Assembly: GCA_905215145.1 (NCBI GenBank) | Contig: CAJMOW010000099.1 | Coordinates: 1-5,229, forward strand | Source of the DNA: an uncultured bacterium | GTDB taxonomy: Bacteria > Bacillota_I > Bacilli_A > RF39 > UBA660 | Direction of reading: 5' to 3' | DNA: 5,229 bases | Shown: positions 1-4,997 of the stretch, in pieces | Position numbering within the stretch: the stretch's first letter is position 1 | How the letters are laid out: each line of letters begins with the position of its first letter | The notes under the pieces: generated by a model | Database searches by the model: none | Seen by the model: the letters and a program-made list of their open reading frames with translations, nothing else | What the model was told of the DNA's origin: nothing | Made by a program: the position numbers and the translations under genes

Positions 1-1
1 T

Positions 2-2485
2 AGGTAAAACTTCACCAGTAGAAATATCTACTTTTGTTATTTCTACACTTCCAATAATAGGTTTGTTTTGCATTTCTGCTTTAACAATTTCTCCATTATC
101 TTTAACTTCAAAATAAACTTTTTCAGTAGTAATTACATATCCAGTAGATGCTTCCTTTTCCAAAATATAATACTTACCAACTTTCAAATCATCAATAATA
201 ATTTTACCTTCTTCATTAGTTGTTCCAGTATATATTAATTCATCTTTATCTGTATAAATTTCAAGAATTGTATTTGGTATAACATCTCCTGTTATTAAGT
301 CTTTTTTAGTTATTTCAACTTTTCCTTTTTTATAATAATTATTTAAAGTCATATCTTTTATAATTAAACTTGCATATTGATCTTTAAATGTTAGTTCAAA
401 TGAATATTTTGTTTCATCAAGAACATAATCTTTTAATGTTGAAATTTCCTTTATATAATATTTTCCAAGTTCCAAGTTATCAATACTTACTTTACCATTC
501 TTTGTTTTTACTTCTTTAATTAATTCATCTTTTGAATATATTTTTTTACTACCAATATAGATATCCTCATCAGCATATAATCCTAGTACAACATCATCTA
601 ATAAAGTTTTTTCGTAATGGTAAGTTCCATCTTCTATGACAAACTTTTCGCCATTTTTAACAATATCAACTTTTCCTTTAACTCTTTCATTTGCAAAATC
701 AACTAATAATAATGCACCATAATTTTCATCTAAAATTATTTCACTACCATCACCTATATGAACGCTTAATGGTTTATCATTCCAAACATAACCTTCAACT
801 CTTTGATCTTCAACTTCTTCTAAAAGAAAATCGCCAACTAAAGTAGAAGGTGTGATAATTATTCCATTTGAATCAGTTTCATATACACATACTTTTTGTG
901 CAGTAGGATATGTAATAGTTTGACATACATATTCATTAGTTTTTGCATTTTTAATTTTAAACTTAATACCTTTTCTAGTAATAGTTTCACCTGTTTCCTT
1001 ATCAACTTTTACTATTTTTATTTTTGCTTCAATAGGAGCATTAGATATTAACTTATATATATCCTTTTCGCTATTTTCATCAATAACAACTTCAAAATCT
1101 TTAACCTTTTCATAATTAGGTGTTGATGTTACTTGTTTAAAAGTATAAGAACCATAAGGTAATTTTATTTCTGCAAATCCTTTTTTATCTGTGGTAATCT
1201 TTCCAACCATACAAATATTACCAGTAGTTGATTTTAGTAGATTTTTTTGAGTACAATTATTTAAATATATTTCAAATGTAATGTTTGGCTCACCCTTGAG
1301 TATTCCAGTAGAACCATTAGCAAATGTTTTAAACAATTTTACATCTGCTTCTATTACTTTTTCATACACCTCTAACTCTGCAAGTAAATTATCTTTATCA
1401 ACAGTAAAAGTGTATTTATTTTTATCAAGTGTGTAACCCTTGCTTGGTGTGATTTCTTTAACAGTAAAATCACCTAAATTTGGTAAATAATCACTTATTC
1501 CATAACCATATTCATCAGTTATAATTTCACCAATTTTTTCATTGTTTAAATTATAAATACCATACACTGCTCCTTTTAAACTAGCATTACCTTGTGCATT
1601 ACTTTCTTTTGTATCACTATCAACTTTATAAATTTTCAATCTTCCACCTACTGATGTTATTTCAACATTTGCTGGTACTGGATCATAATTTCCTACTCGC
1701 ATCACATTTTGCGAATGGTTAGAAAAATATACTATTGGATTAGTAGAATATTTAGTAGCATTTTTTGCTAATTTAACTTTAACTTGACCAACTGATGTAG
1801 GTGTTATTGTTAAAGTATTACCATTAATAGTTGCAGTTCCATTTTCAGCAGATACTACTTTAAAATTACTTAATACTCCATTTTGATCTACCAAATCTTG
1901 ACTTTTACCAATCGGTACTTTTATGTCAGTATTAAAACTTGGTCTTTTATAATGATTAGCAACTAGGCTTTCCATTTCTGCAATCTCACTAGCAAATTTA
2001 TTTGGTAAGTCATTACCATTTAATGTATCAGTAAACACTATTCTTGAAGTTGGCTCTGCTGTTCGCCAAATTAATACTTGAGTAATTACATACCACTTGT
2101 TATTTGAATGGTCATAACCATTTTCATTGTATTGATAACCATAATATGCCAGTAATGAAATTCTATCCCATTGTTCTTGAGTCATGTTAAGATATGTTGC
2201 ATAATCACTTCTTGCAATATTGTAATAAGGCAAATTGTTATCTATATCAACATATGGTTGAAGACAGTAGACAAATGCATTATCTTCACTTCGTCTAATA
2301 AAAGATCCTTGTTGATATTTTATATAACCATCTGCCCTATATTTTCGTATAAAAATATTGGCTATCTTTTCAGCTGGCCAAATTGCTTGTCCTGTATATT
2401 CTTCAGCATTTGCTTTTGAAATACCAAAAAATAAAGACAAAAAAAGTATGCCTAAAATTGCATACAATGATTTTCTTTTTTTCAT
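2..2485 (-). CDS. Secreted thioester-domain adhesin with CnaB-type repeats (N-terminal 828 residues; C-terminus beyond left edge)
   Basis: Surface adhesin, expected to be displayed on the wall and to bind host or surface amines covalently through an internal thioester. Residues 1-27 are a signal peptide (MKKRK, hydrophobic core, cleavage after SKANA). Residues about 30-275 resemble a thioester domain: Cys74 in VYCLQPY and Gln136 in ITQVLIW fit the Cys and the TQxxhW motif of that family. From about 280 on come CnaB/SpaA-like beta-sandwich repeats, roughly 280-377, 378-487, 488-602, 603-720 and 721-808, with a sixth starting at VEITKVD (814-820). Repeat 3 (Lys493, Glu557, Asn599) and repeat 5 (Lys727, Glu776, Asn807) have the full set for intramolecular isopeptide bonds. 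Repeat 2 has Gln451 where the Glu is expected. Repeats 2 and 3 each carry a Cys pair. ATG 2485 was chosen because the ATG at 2490 stops after two codons; SD AGAGAGG is at 2497-2503. The frame is open at the left edge, so any LPxTG signal is not visible. Confidence 0.95.
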   Translation of the reverse strand, partial: MKKRKSLYAILGILFLSLFFGISKANAEEYTGQAIWPAEKIANIFIRKYRADGYIKYQQGSFIRRSEDNAFVYCLQPYVDIDNNLPYYNIARSDYATYLNMTQEQWDRISLLAYYGYQYNENGYDHSNNKWYVITQVLIWRTAEPTSRIVFTDTLNGNDLPNKFASEIAEMESLVANHYKRPSFNTDIKVPIGKSQDLVDQNGVLSNFKVVSAENGTATINGNTLTITPTSVGQVKVKLAKNATKYSTNPIVYFSNHSQNVMRVGNYDPVPANVEITSVGGRLKIYKVDSDTKESNAQGNASLKGAVYGIYNLNNEKIGEIITDEYGYGISDYLPNLGDFTVKEITPSKGYTLDKNKYTFTVDKDNLLAELEVYEKVIEADVKLFKTFANGSTGILKGEPNITFEIYLNNCTQKNLLKSTTGNICMVGKITTDKKGFAEIKLPYGSYTFKQVTSTPNYEKVKDFEVVIDENSEKDIYKLISNAPIEAKIKIVKVDKETGETITRKGIKFKIKNAKTNEYVCQTITYPTAQKVCVYETDSNGIIITPSTLVGDFLLEEVEDQRVEGYVWNDKPLSVHIGDGSEIILDENYGALLLVDFANERVKGKVDIVKNGEKFVIEDGTYHYEKTLLDDVVLGLYADEDIYIGSKKIYSKDELIKEVKTKNGKVSIDNLELGKYYIKEISTLKDYVLDETKYSFELTFKDQYASLIIKDMTLNNYYKKGKVEITKKDLITGDVIPNTILEIYTDKDELIYTGTTNEEGKIIIDDLKVGKYYILEKEASTGYVITTEKVYFEVKDNGEIVKAEMQNKPIIGSVEITKVDISTGEVLP

Positions 2486-2494
2486 TTCATTAAA

Positions 2495-2506
2495 TTCCTC
2501 TCTTTC
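2495..2506 (-). promoter_or_regulatory. Ribosome binding site of the adhesin
   Basis: GAAAGAGAGGAA on the minus strand resembles the extended anti-SD complement GAAAGGAGG with one inserted base. The spacing is 6 nt to an ATG at 2490, which opens only ATG-AAA-TGA, and 11 nt to the true adhesin ATG at 2485. The two ATGs are linked by the overlapping ATGA, so reinitiation or direct initiation at the second ATG are both possible. Confidence 0.7.
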
Positions 2507-2508
2507 AC

Positions 2509-2531
2509 AAAAAAAGACACTTCAAAGTGCC
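2509..2531 (-). terminator. Intrinsic terminator after the 192-residue membrane protein gene
   Basis: On the minus strand, stem GGCACT pairs with AGTGTC (one G-U) around loop TTGA, followed by seven T residues (2509-2515). The first G of the stem is the last base of the TAG stop codon (2531-2533) of the upstream gene. The T-tract ends about 5 nt before the SD of the adhesin. The hairpin therefore ends the upstream message and also sits in the leader of any transcript that reads on into the adhesin. Confidence 0.75.
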
Positions 2532-3109
2532 TAAAATAATTTTAACATTTCTCCCAAATATCGACCAGAAAAACTATTTATAGTGGAACAAGAATATCCC
2601 ATACCTGTTGATTCGCCATATTCAATACAAGCATTTAAGCATTCTTCTTGACTACCATATTTTTCAATCGCAAAATCGACTTTTGCCCAACTCCACGCAG
2701 GAGAATTGTAATATTCATCTTCTGTTATACCGAGTTCATCCCAAGCAGTAATATCTTTTTTTGTATCTGTATCTACTTTTGGAATTTCACTTGATGGTTG
2801 TTTTTCTTCTTGCTTTGTTTCTGATTTAGGAGTTTTATTTTTTGCTTCAACTTTCTGTTCGCTTTTAGATGTTGAATTATCATTTGATTCAATTAATTCA
2901 TTACTATCTTTTTCTTTTACTTCTTCTATTAATGTTTCATTATCTTGATTATTATTAGTTTCATTAATCACATCTGTCTTTTTATCTTTATTGGAAACTT
3001 TTATATTTTGTCTATTGTATAAACTAAAGAAAATTATCAAAACTAAAGATAGTCCAATCAAAACACCTAAAATAAGCCTTATTTTGTGAGATTTATTTTC
3101 TCCTCTCAT
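2531..3109 (-). CDS. Membrane-anchored protein with charged linker and Cys-containing C-terminal domain (192 aa, function unknown)
   Basis: I do not recognise a named family. Residues 1-10 are basic and 11-30 form one hydrophobic membrane segment, so the protein is probably a type II membrane protein or uncleaved signal anchor with its C-terminus outside. Residues about 31-118 are a low-complexity Lys/Glu/Asn/Ser/Thr/Gln linker, likely disordered. Residues 119-192 form a compact module rich in aromatic residues (Trp123, Trp139, Trp141, Tyr133, Tyr134), with Cys157, Cys161 and Cys174 and an SGRYLGEML tail. The cysteines may form a disulfide outside the cell. ATG 3109 follows GTGAGG by 11 nt. 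A second AGGAG lies just inside the coding region, but no in-frame ATG follows it at usable distance. The gene ends inside the stem of a terminator and the adhesin starts 45 bp further on, which suggests a shared surface role; this is inferred from position only. Confidence 0.85.
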   Translation of the reverse strand: MRGENKSHKIRLILGVLIGLSLVLIIFFSLYNRQNIKVSNKDKKTDVINETNNNQDNETLIEEVKEKDSNELIESNDNSTSKSEQKVEAKNKTPKSETKQEEKQPSSEIPKVDTDTKKDITAWDELGITEDEYYNSPAWSWAKVDFAIEKYGSQEECLNACIEYGESTGMGYSCSTINSFSGRYLGEMLKLF

Positions 3110-3165
3110 AGCATATCATACCTCACTTTCAAACTTCTTATATTGACTAAAAACAGATAAATACA

Positions 3166-3196
3166 AGTATATATCTATATAATATTAATCACTCAA
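3166..3196 (-). promoter_or_regulatory. Candidate sigma-A promoter for the 192-residue membrane protein gene
   Basis: Minus strand: -35 TTGAGT (3191-3196), then 17 bp to TATATA (3168-3173) or 19 bp to TATACT (3166-3171). Start of transcription would fall near 3160, leaving a leader of about 50 nt. Both hexamers are only partly consensus and the surroundings are AT-rich, so the assignment is tentative. Confidence 0.4.
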
Positions 3197-3239
3197 AAAG
3201 TTAAAATTTGCAAGAGTTTTTTCTCATCTTTTTTAATTA

Positions 3240-3275
3240 CTATGGAATTTTTAATTTTTCCTGTATAATATACAT
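3240..3275 (-). CDS. Possible 11-codon leader ORF (MYIIQEKLKIP)
   Basis: A tiny ORF preceded by one of the best SDs in the window (AAAGGAG at 3286-3292, within TGAAAGGAG), 10 nt from ATG 3275. It ends at TAG 3240. It lies between the terminator of the ArpU-like gene and the candidate promoter of the 192-residue protein gene, about 130 bp before that gene starts. No stable hairpin follows directly. It may be a leader peptide, a remnant of a decayed gene, or a chance SD in AT-rich DNA. The SD is the only positive evidence. Confidence 0.3.
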   Translation of the reverse strand: MYIIQEKLKIP

Positions 3276-3340
3276 TTATATTTCACTCCTTTCATTCAAT
3301 TTAGTTTTTTGTTTACGAGATCACTATAAACTCAAAATTA

Positions 3341-3371
3341 AAATAAAAAAGAGTCATATTTCCTGACTCCT
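3341..3371 (-). terminator. Intrinsic terminator of the ArpU-like gene
   Basis: Minus strand: stem GAGTCA / TGACTC (3364-3369 with 3351-3356), extended at its base by a G-U and an A-U pair, loop of 7 nt, followed by TTTTTTATTTT. It starts about 21 nt after the stop codon at 3393-3395, the usual position for the end of this transcript. Confidence 0.8.
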
Positions 3372-3392
3372 ATGGTTACTATTTTAATTTTA

Positions 3393-3869
3393 TTATTTAT
3401 AAACTATTAAATTAAATGCTATTCCAAATCTAACAATAGCACTACATTTTATTGTATTAAATGTCTCTCTGCCTAAAACAAATTTTGCTTTTATTGATGC
3501 TTCTGATTTCCCACATAATAAACAATCATTAATATAAGCATTTTCTTCTTTAGACATTATAGAATACAACTTATTAAGTTGAATATTAAATTCATTATAT
3601 TTTTGTTCATTATCCAATTTATATTCAATTGCAATGCCAACAGGATCAGAAATATTATTTGTAAATTGTTCTAATCTTGGTCTATAATTTGGTGTCAATC
3701 GAACATGATAACCATTAATAAACTTATTTCTTGCTATTTTTAATTCTCGTAATTTATCTACAACCTTTTCAAATGTTGCTGGTATATCATATATAACCAT
3801 TTCATCTTTTGTTAATGTAAAGTTATCAGCATATTCTTCTTGTAGATTTTGTTCTAATTTAAAATCCAT
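3393..3869 (-). CDS. ArpU-like / sigma-region-4-like helix-turn-helix transcriptional regulator (158 aa)
   Basis: Probably a cytoplasmic DNA-binding regulator of the type found in prophages and mobile elements. The C-terminal third carries the signal. After a helix at 105-118 (SIMSKEENAYINDC) comes SEASIKAKFVLGRETFNTIK (122-141), which reads as helix, turn, recognition helix. A further helix (142-154) ends in AFNL, where ArpU/sigma-like phage proteins usually end. Residues 1-100 show no motif; 23-50 and 85-102 look helical. The match is by pattern only, so the family name is moderate. ATG 3869 is preferred over the in-frame GTG at 3878 because SD AAGGAAGG (3878-3885) is 8 nt from the ATG but overlaps the GTG. 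The gene follows a 41-codon ORF and a strong hairpin, with its own terminator behind it, so it is likely controlled by read-through from promoter P2. Its target could be the palindromes described elsewhere in the window (inference). Confidence 0.6.
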   Translation of the reverse strand: MDFKLEQNLQEEYADNFTLTKDEMVIYDIPATFEKVVDKLRELKIARNKFINGYHVRLTPNYRPRLEQFTNNISDPVGIAIEYKLDNEQKYNEFNIQLNKLYSIMSKEENAYINDCLLCGKSEASIKAKFVLGRETFNTIKCSAIVRFGIAFNLIVYK

Positions 3870-3877
3870 AGTAACCA

Positions 3878-3885
3878 CCTTCCTT
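3878..3885 (-). promoter_or_regulatory. Ribosome binding site that sets the start of the ArpU-like gene
   Basis: AAGGAAGG on the minus strand, 8 nt before ATG 3869. It covers the alternative GTG codon at 3876-3878, which argues against that upstream start. It begins directly after the T-tract of the preceding hairpin. Confidence 0.75.
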
Positions 3886-3935
3886 AAAACAAAAGAGAGA
3901 AAATTAGGGGAAGTTAATCCTTAATTTTCTCTCTT
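3886..3935 (-). terminator. Strong hairpin terminator / attenuator (T2) between the 41-codon ORF and the ArpU-like gene
   Basis: A perfect 14-bp inverted repeat (3893-3906 with 3922-3935; arm AAGAGAGAAAATTA), continued inward by G-U, two G-C and G-U pairs to a 7-nt loop. On the minus strand it is followed by TTGTTTT, so the RNA ends CUCUCUUUUGUUUU, a terminator-like tail. The TAA stop of the 41-codon ORF (3921-3923) lies inside the 5' arm, and the SD of the ArpU-like gene follows the T-tract at once. A ribosome finishing the small ORF would cover the 5' arm, so translation could prevent termination. Confidence 0.7.
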
Positions 3936-4046
3936 AACATAACTTAACATATCTTTTTTAGAGGCACTTAAAACTTGCGAATTTTCGTAAAAGTTATTAT
4001 TTACAAAATAATAATTTGAATAATAAACATTTTTAACAAAATTCAT
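3921..4046 (-). CDS. Small ORF of 41 codons, Asn/Tyr-rich, possible leader peptide
   Basis: Minus-strand ORF from ATG 4046 to TAA 3921, with SD GAAAGAGG at 4055-4062 and ideal 8-nt spacing. The product begins MNFVKNVYYSNYYFVNNN and ends in DMLSYVKREN. It is rich in Asn (about 9) and Tyr (6), has no Cys or Trp, no clear signal peptide or membrane helix, and matches nothing I recognise. It lies between two terminator-like hairpins, downstream of promoter P2 and 51 bp before the ArpU-like gene. Its stop codon lies inside the stem of the second hairpin. It could be a leader peptide controlling read-through into the ArpU-like gene or a genuine small protein. The SD and the position are good evidence that it is translated; its role is inferred. 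Confidence 0.55.
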   Translation of the reverse strand: MNFVKNVYYSNYYFVNNNFYENSQVLSASKKDMLSYVKREN

Positions 4047-4054
4047 ATCATCAA

Positions 4055-4062
4055 CCTCTTTC
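4055..4062 (-). promoter_or_regulatory. Ribosome binding site of the 41-codon ORF
   Basis: GAAAGAGG on the minus strand, 8 nt from ATG 4046. An earlier ATG (4051) opens only ATG-ATA-TGA and overlaps the real start. The site directly follows the T-tract of hairpin T1. Confidence 0.65.
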
Positions 4063-4063
4063 A

Positions 4064-4129
4064 ATAAAAAAGGGGAGAAAAAGCTAGTAGTTGTTTCATA
4101 ATAGAAATTGATACTGCTTCTTCTACCCT
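4064..4129 (-). terminator. Long imperfect hairpin with T-tract (T1) at the end of the P2 leader
   Basis: Minus strand: arm AGGGTAGAAGAAGCAGTA (4112-4129) pairs with TACTAGCTTTTTCTCCCCT (4071-4089) through about 17 pairs, with one mismatch, one G-U and one bulged A. A 4-bp TTTC/GAAA helix can form inside the loop. It is followed by TTTTTT (4066-4071) and TT. It could end a short P2 transcript of about 130 nt or act as an attenuator in front of the 41-codon ORF. Confidence 0.6.
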
Positions 4130-4145
4130 AACAATTAAATATTAA

Positions 4146-4158
4146 ATTTGTTACAAAT
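4146..4158. repeat. 13-bp palindrome ATTTGTTACAAAT, copy 1
   Basis: Perfect palindrome around one central base. It lies about 40-50 bp downstream of the expected P2 start site. The same sequence, with only the central base changed, recurs at 4995-5007 next to another promoter. Either a DNA operator or, here, an alternative RNA hairpin competing with the 12-position hairpin of the leader. Confidence 0.55.
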
Positions 4159-4202
4159 AGCACTGGCTATCAATAACTTTTAAATTAAATTAATTGTTTT
4201 CT

Positions 4203-4231
4203 ATTCTAATATTTTTATCAAAATATGTCAA
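4203..4231 (-). promoter_or_regulatory. Strong sigma-A promoter P2
   Basis: Minus strand: perfect -35 TTGACA (4226-4231), 17-bp spacer, -10 TAGAAT (4203-4208, five of six). This is the best promoter in the window. It drives the structured leader, the 41-codon ORF and, by read-through, the ArpU-like gene. Confidence 0.8.
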
Positions 4232-4306
4232 TAGGATTTTTTTAAAATAAATAAAAAATACAAAGAAATTAAACTATCTCTCTGCACAATTTGTTTATTT
4301 TACTAT

Positions 4307-4334
4307 ATTATAACACTTGACAAAACGAAGTCAA
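4307..4334 (-). promoter_or_regulatory. Sigma-A promoter P1 with overlapping operator-like inverted repeat
   Basis: Minus strand: -35 TTGACT (4329-4334), 16-bp spacer, perfect -10 TATAAT (4307-4312). A 7-bp inverted repeat ACTTGAC / GTCAAGT (4315-4321 and 4330-4336, 8 bp between) covers the -35 box and half the spacer, where a bound repressor would block polymerase. No gene starts between P1 and P2, so P1 probably makes a longer version of the P2 transcript. On the plus strand the same repeat could form a weak hairpin, but no clear T-run follows. Confidence 0.7.
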
Positions 4335-4339
4335 GTTTA

Positions 4340-4386
4340 TTATGTGTCTAATTTATGTCGTTTTATGCTGTTTTTATGTCGTTTTA
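4340..4386. repeat. Four phased short direct repeats upstream of P1
   Basis: Plus strand: TTATGTGTCT (4340), TTTATGTCGT (4352), TTTATGCTGT (4362), TTTATGTCGT (4373). The second and fourth copies are identical over 14 bases (TTTATGTCGTTTTA). The ATG trinucleotides lie 13, 10 and 11 bp apart, near one helical turn, so a protein could bind all copies on one face. The array ends a few bases before the P1 -35 box and lies just after the stop codon of the 170-residue protein gene. Confidence 0.6.
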
Positions 4387-4396
4387 AAAAAAGCAT

Positions 4397-4909
4397 TTAT
4401 TTGGTGTTTAATTCGTCTAAAATGTACCTTTCCAATTTATCTAACAATTCTTCTTCTGTCATTCTATTTATTTCGTCTTGTAAACTCTTGTACTTGATTT
4501 CTGCAAGTTCTTTTGTATCTTCAATTCCACTGAAAGCATTTTCAATGGCATATTGTCCAGATACATCTTCAAATGTTATAACAGCACCATATTCATAAAT
4601 AGTTTTTTCTTTTAAAGGCAATGGTTTATATTCTTCATCAAGTGCTGGTGGTGAAATATGCTTAAACTTAATTAAATATAAATTAATTAATAAACTTTCC
4701 TTTTCCATAACATCCTTAAAAAGGACTGCATCTTTATAGTGATTATTTTTAATATAAGAATCTTGCCTATCATCTTTTAATTTAGCAACATAATCTTCGA
4801 AACTTCCAATCTCATTATTAAAACTTAAAAGTTCTGTATATTCTTTTTTATAATCTCTTAATTGGCTTTTTTCAACAAGTTCATAAATTTTTTTAAATTT
4901 GTTATTCAT
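4397..4909 (-). CDS. Hypothetical soluble protein, 170 aa, mostly helical and acidic
   Basis: Not recognised. The product has no signal peptide, no membrane segment, no Cys and no Trp. Residues 1-80 look helical with many Lys/Glu (KKIYELVEK, FKDVMEKESLLINLYLIKF). A Pro-containing turn (87-99, PPALDEEYKPLPL) separates them from a short possible beta segment (104-116). The C-terminus (130-168) looks amphipathic and coiled-coil-like (TEEELLDKLERYILDEL). ATG 4909 follows AGAGGA with 9 nt spacing. The gene has its own promoter with overlapping inverted repeats and ends just before the phased repeats; no clear terminator follows. A role as a regulator partner or mobile-element accessory protein is possible, but only position suggests it. 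Confidence 0.8.
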   Translation of the reverse strand: MNNKFKKIYELVEKSQLRDYKKEYTELLSFNNEIGSFEDYVAKLKDDRQDSYIKNNHYKDAVLFKDVMEKESLLINLYLIKFKHISPPALDEEYKPLPLKEKTIYEYGAVITFEDVSGQYAIENAFSGIEDTKELAEIKYKSLQDEINRMTEEELLDKLERYILDELNTK

Positions 4910-4972
4910 AATACACTATCCTCTTTTCATTAATTTAAATATTTTAAATTATTAATTTGGATTTGTTTAATT

Positions 4973-4997
4973 AATTGTACCATACAAAAGTACAATT
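4973..4997 (-). promoter_or_regulatory. Extended -10 promoter of the 170-residue protein gene inside an inverted repeat
   Basis: Minus strand: TGGTACAAT (4974-4982), an extended -10 (TGn) with five of six in the hexamer. No good -35 is present at 17 bp. The -10 is embedded in a perfect 8-bp inverted repeat AATTGTAC / GTACAATT (4973-4980 and 4990-4997, 9 bp between). No T-run follows the repeat, so an operator is more likely than a terminator. Transcription would start near 4967 with a leader of about 58 nt. Confidence 0.55.

Larger units (their letters stand above)
4064..4197 (-). ncRNA. Structured leader RNA / candidate small RNA from promoter P2
   Basis: The P2 transcript should start near 4197 and meets no credible gene until 4046. 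The first bases AACAATTAA (4190-4198) are complementary to TTAATTGTT (4130-4138), which would close a domain. Inside it, GTTATTGATAGC and GCTATTTGTAAC form a 12-position hairpin around CAGT (4153-4180) with two G-U pairs and one U-U mismatch. Hairpin T1 follows. A structured first domain followed by a terminator is the layout of riboswitches and of independent small RNAs. I recognise no known class; T-box, SAM and similar consensus elements were looked for and not seen. Confidence 0.45.

Noticed and set aside
2171..2419. 82-codon plus-strand ORF
   Set aside because: It lies wholly antisense to the thioester domain of the adhesin, has no SD, and its composition (Ile/Cys/Phe-rich) is that of an antisense frame.
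2483..2490. Use of the TGA-as-tryptophan code to extend the ATG at 2490
   Set aside because: Reading through the TGA leads to a stop after about a dozen codons, and TGG is used for Trp throughout.
2554..2570. Extended -10 (TGTTAAAAT) just inside the end of the 192-residue gene as a promoter for the adhesin
   Set aside because: No -35 at usable distance (TGGTCG is poor), and it is coding sequence for GEMLKLF; too weak to list as a feature.
3870..3878. GTG start at 3878 for the ArpU-like gene (161 residues)
   Set aside because: The SD AAGGAAGG overlaps this codon, while ATG 3869 has 8-nt spacing.
4064..4197. T-box leader
   Set aside because: AGGGTAGAA superficially recalls the T-box sequence, but the conserved AGGGTGG..CCGCG block is absent and the downstream gene is not tRNA- or amino-acid-related.
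4340..4386. CRISPR-like array
   Set aside because: Units are only about 10 bp with no unique spacers; better explained as binding-site repeats.
4317..4598. 93-codon plus-strand ORF
   Set aside because: Antisense to the end of the 170-residue protein gene and to the phased repeats; Ser/Leu-rich shadow without a convincing SD.
4973..4997. 8-bp inverted repeat as terminator of the right-edge membrane gene
   Set aside because: AT-rich stem with no T-tract on either strand; it encloses an extended -10 box, so an operator fits better.
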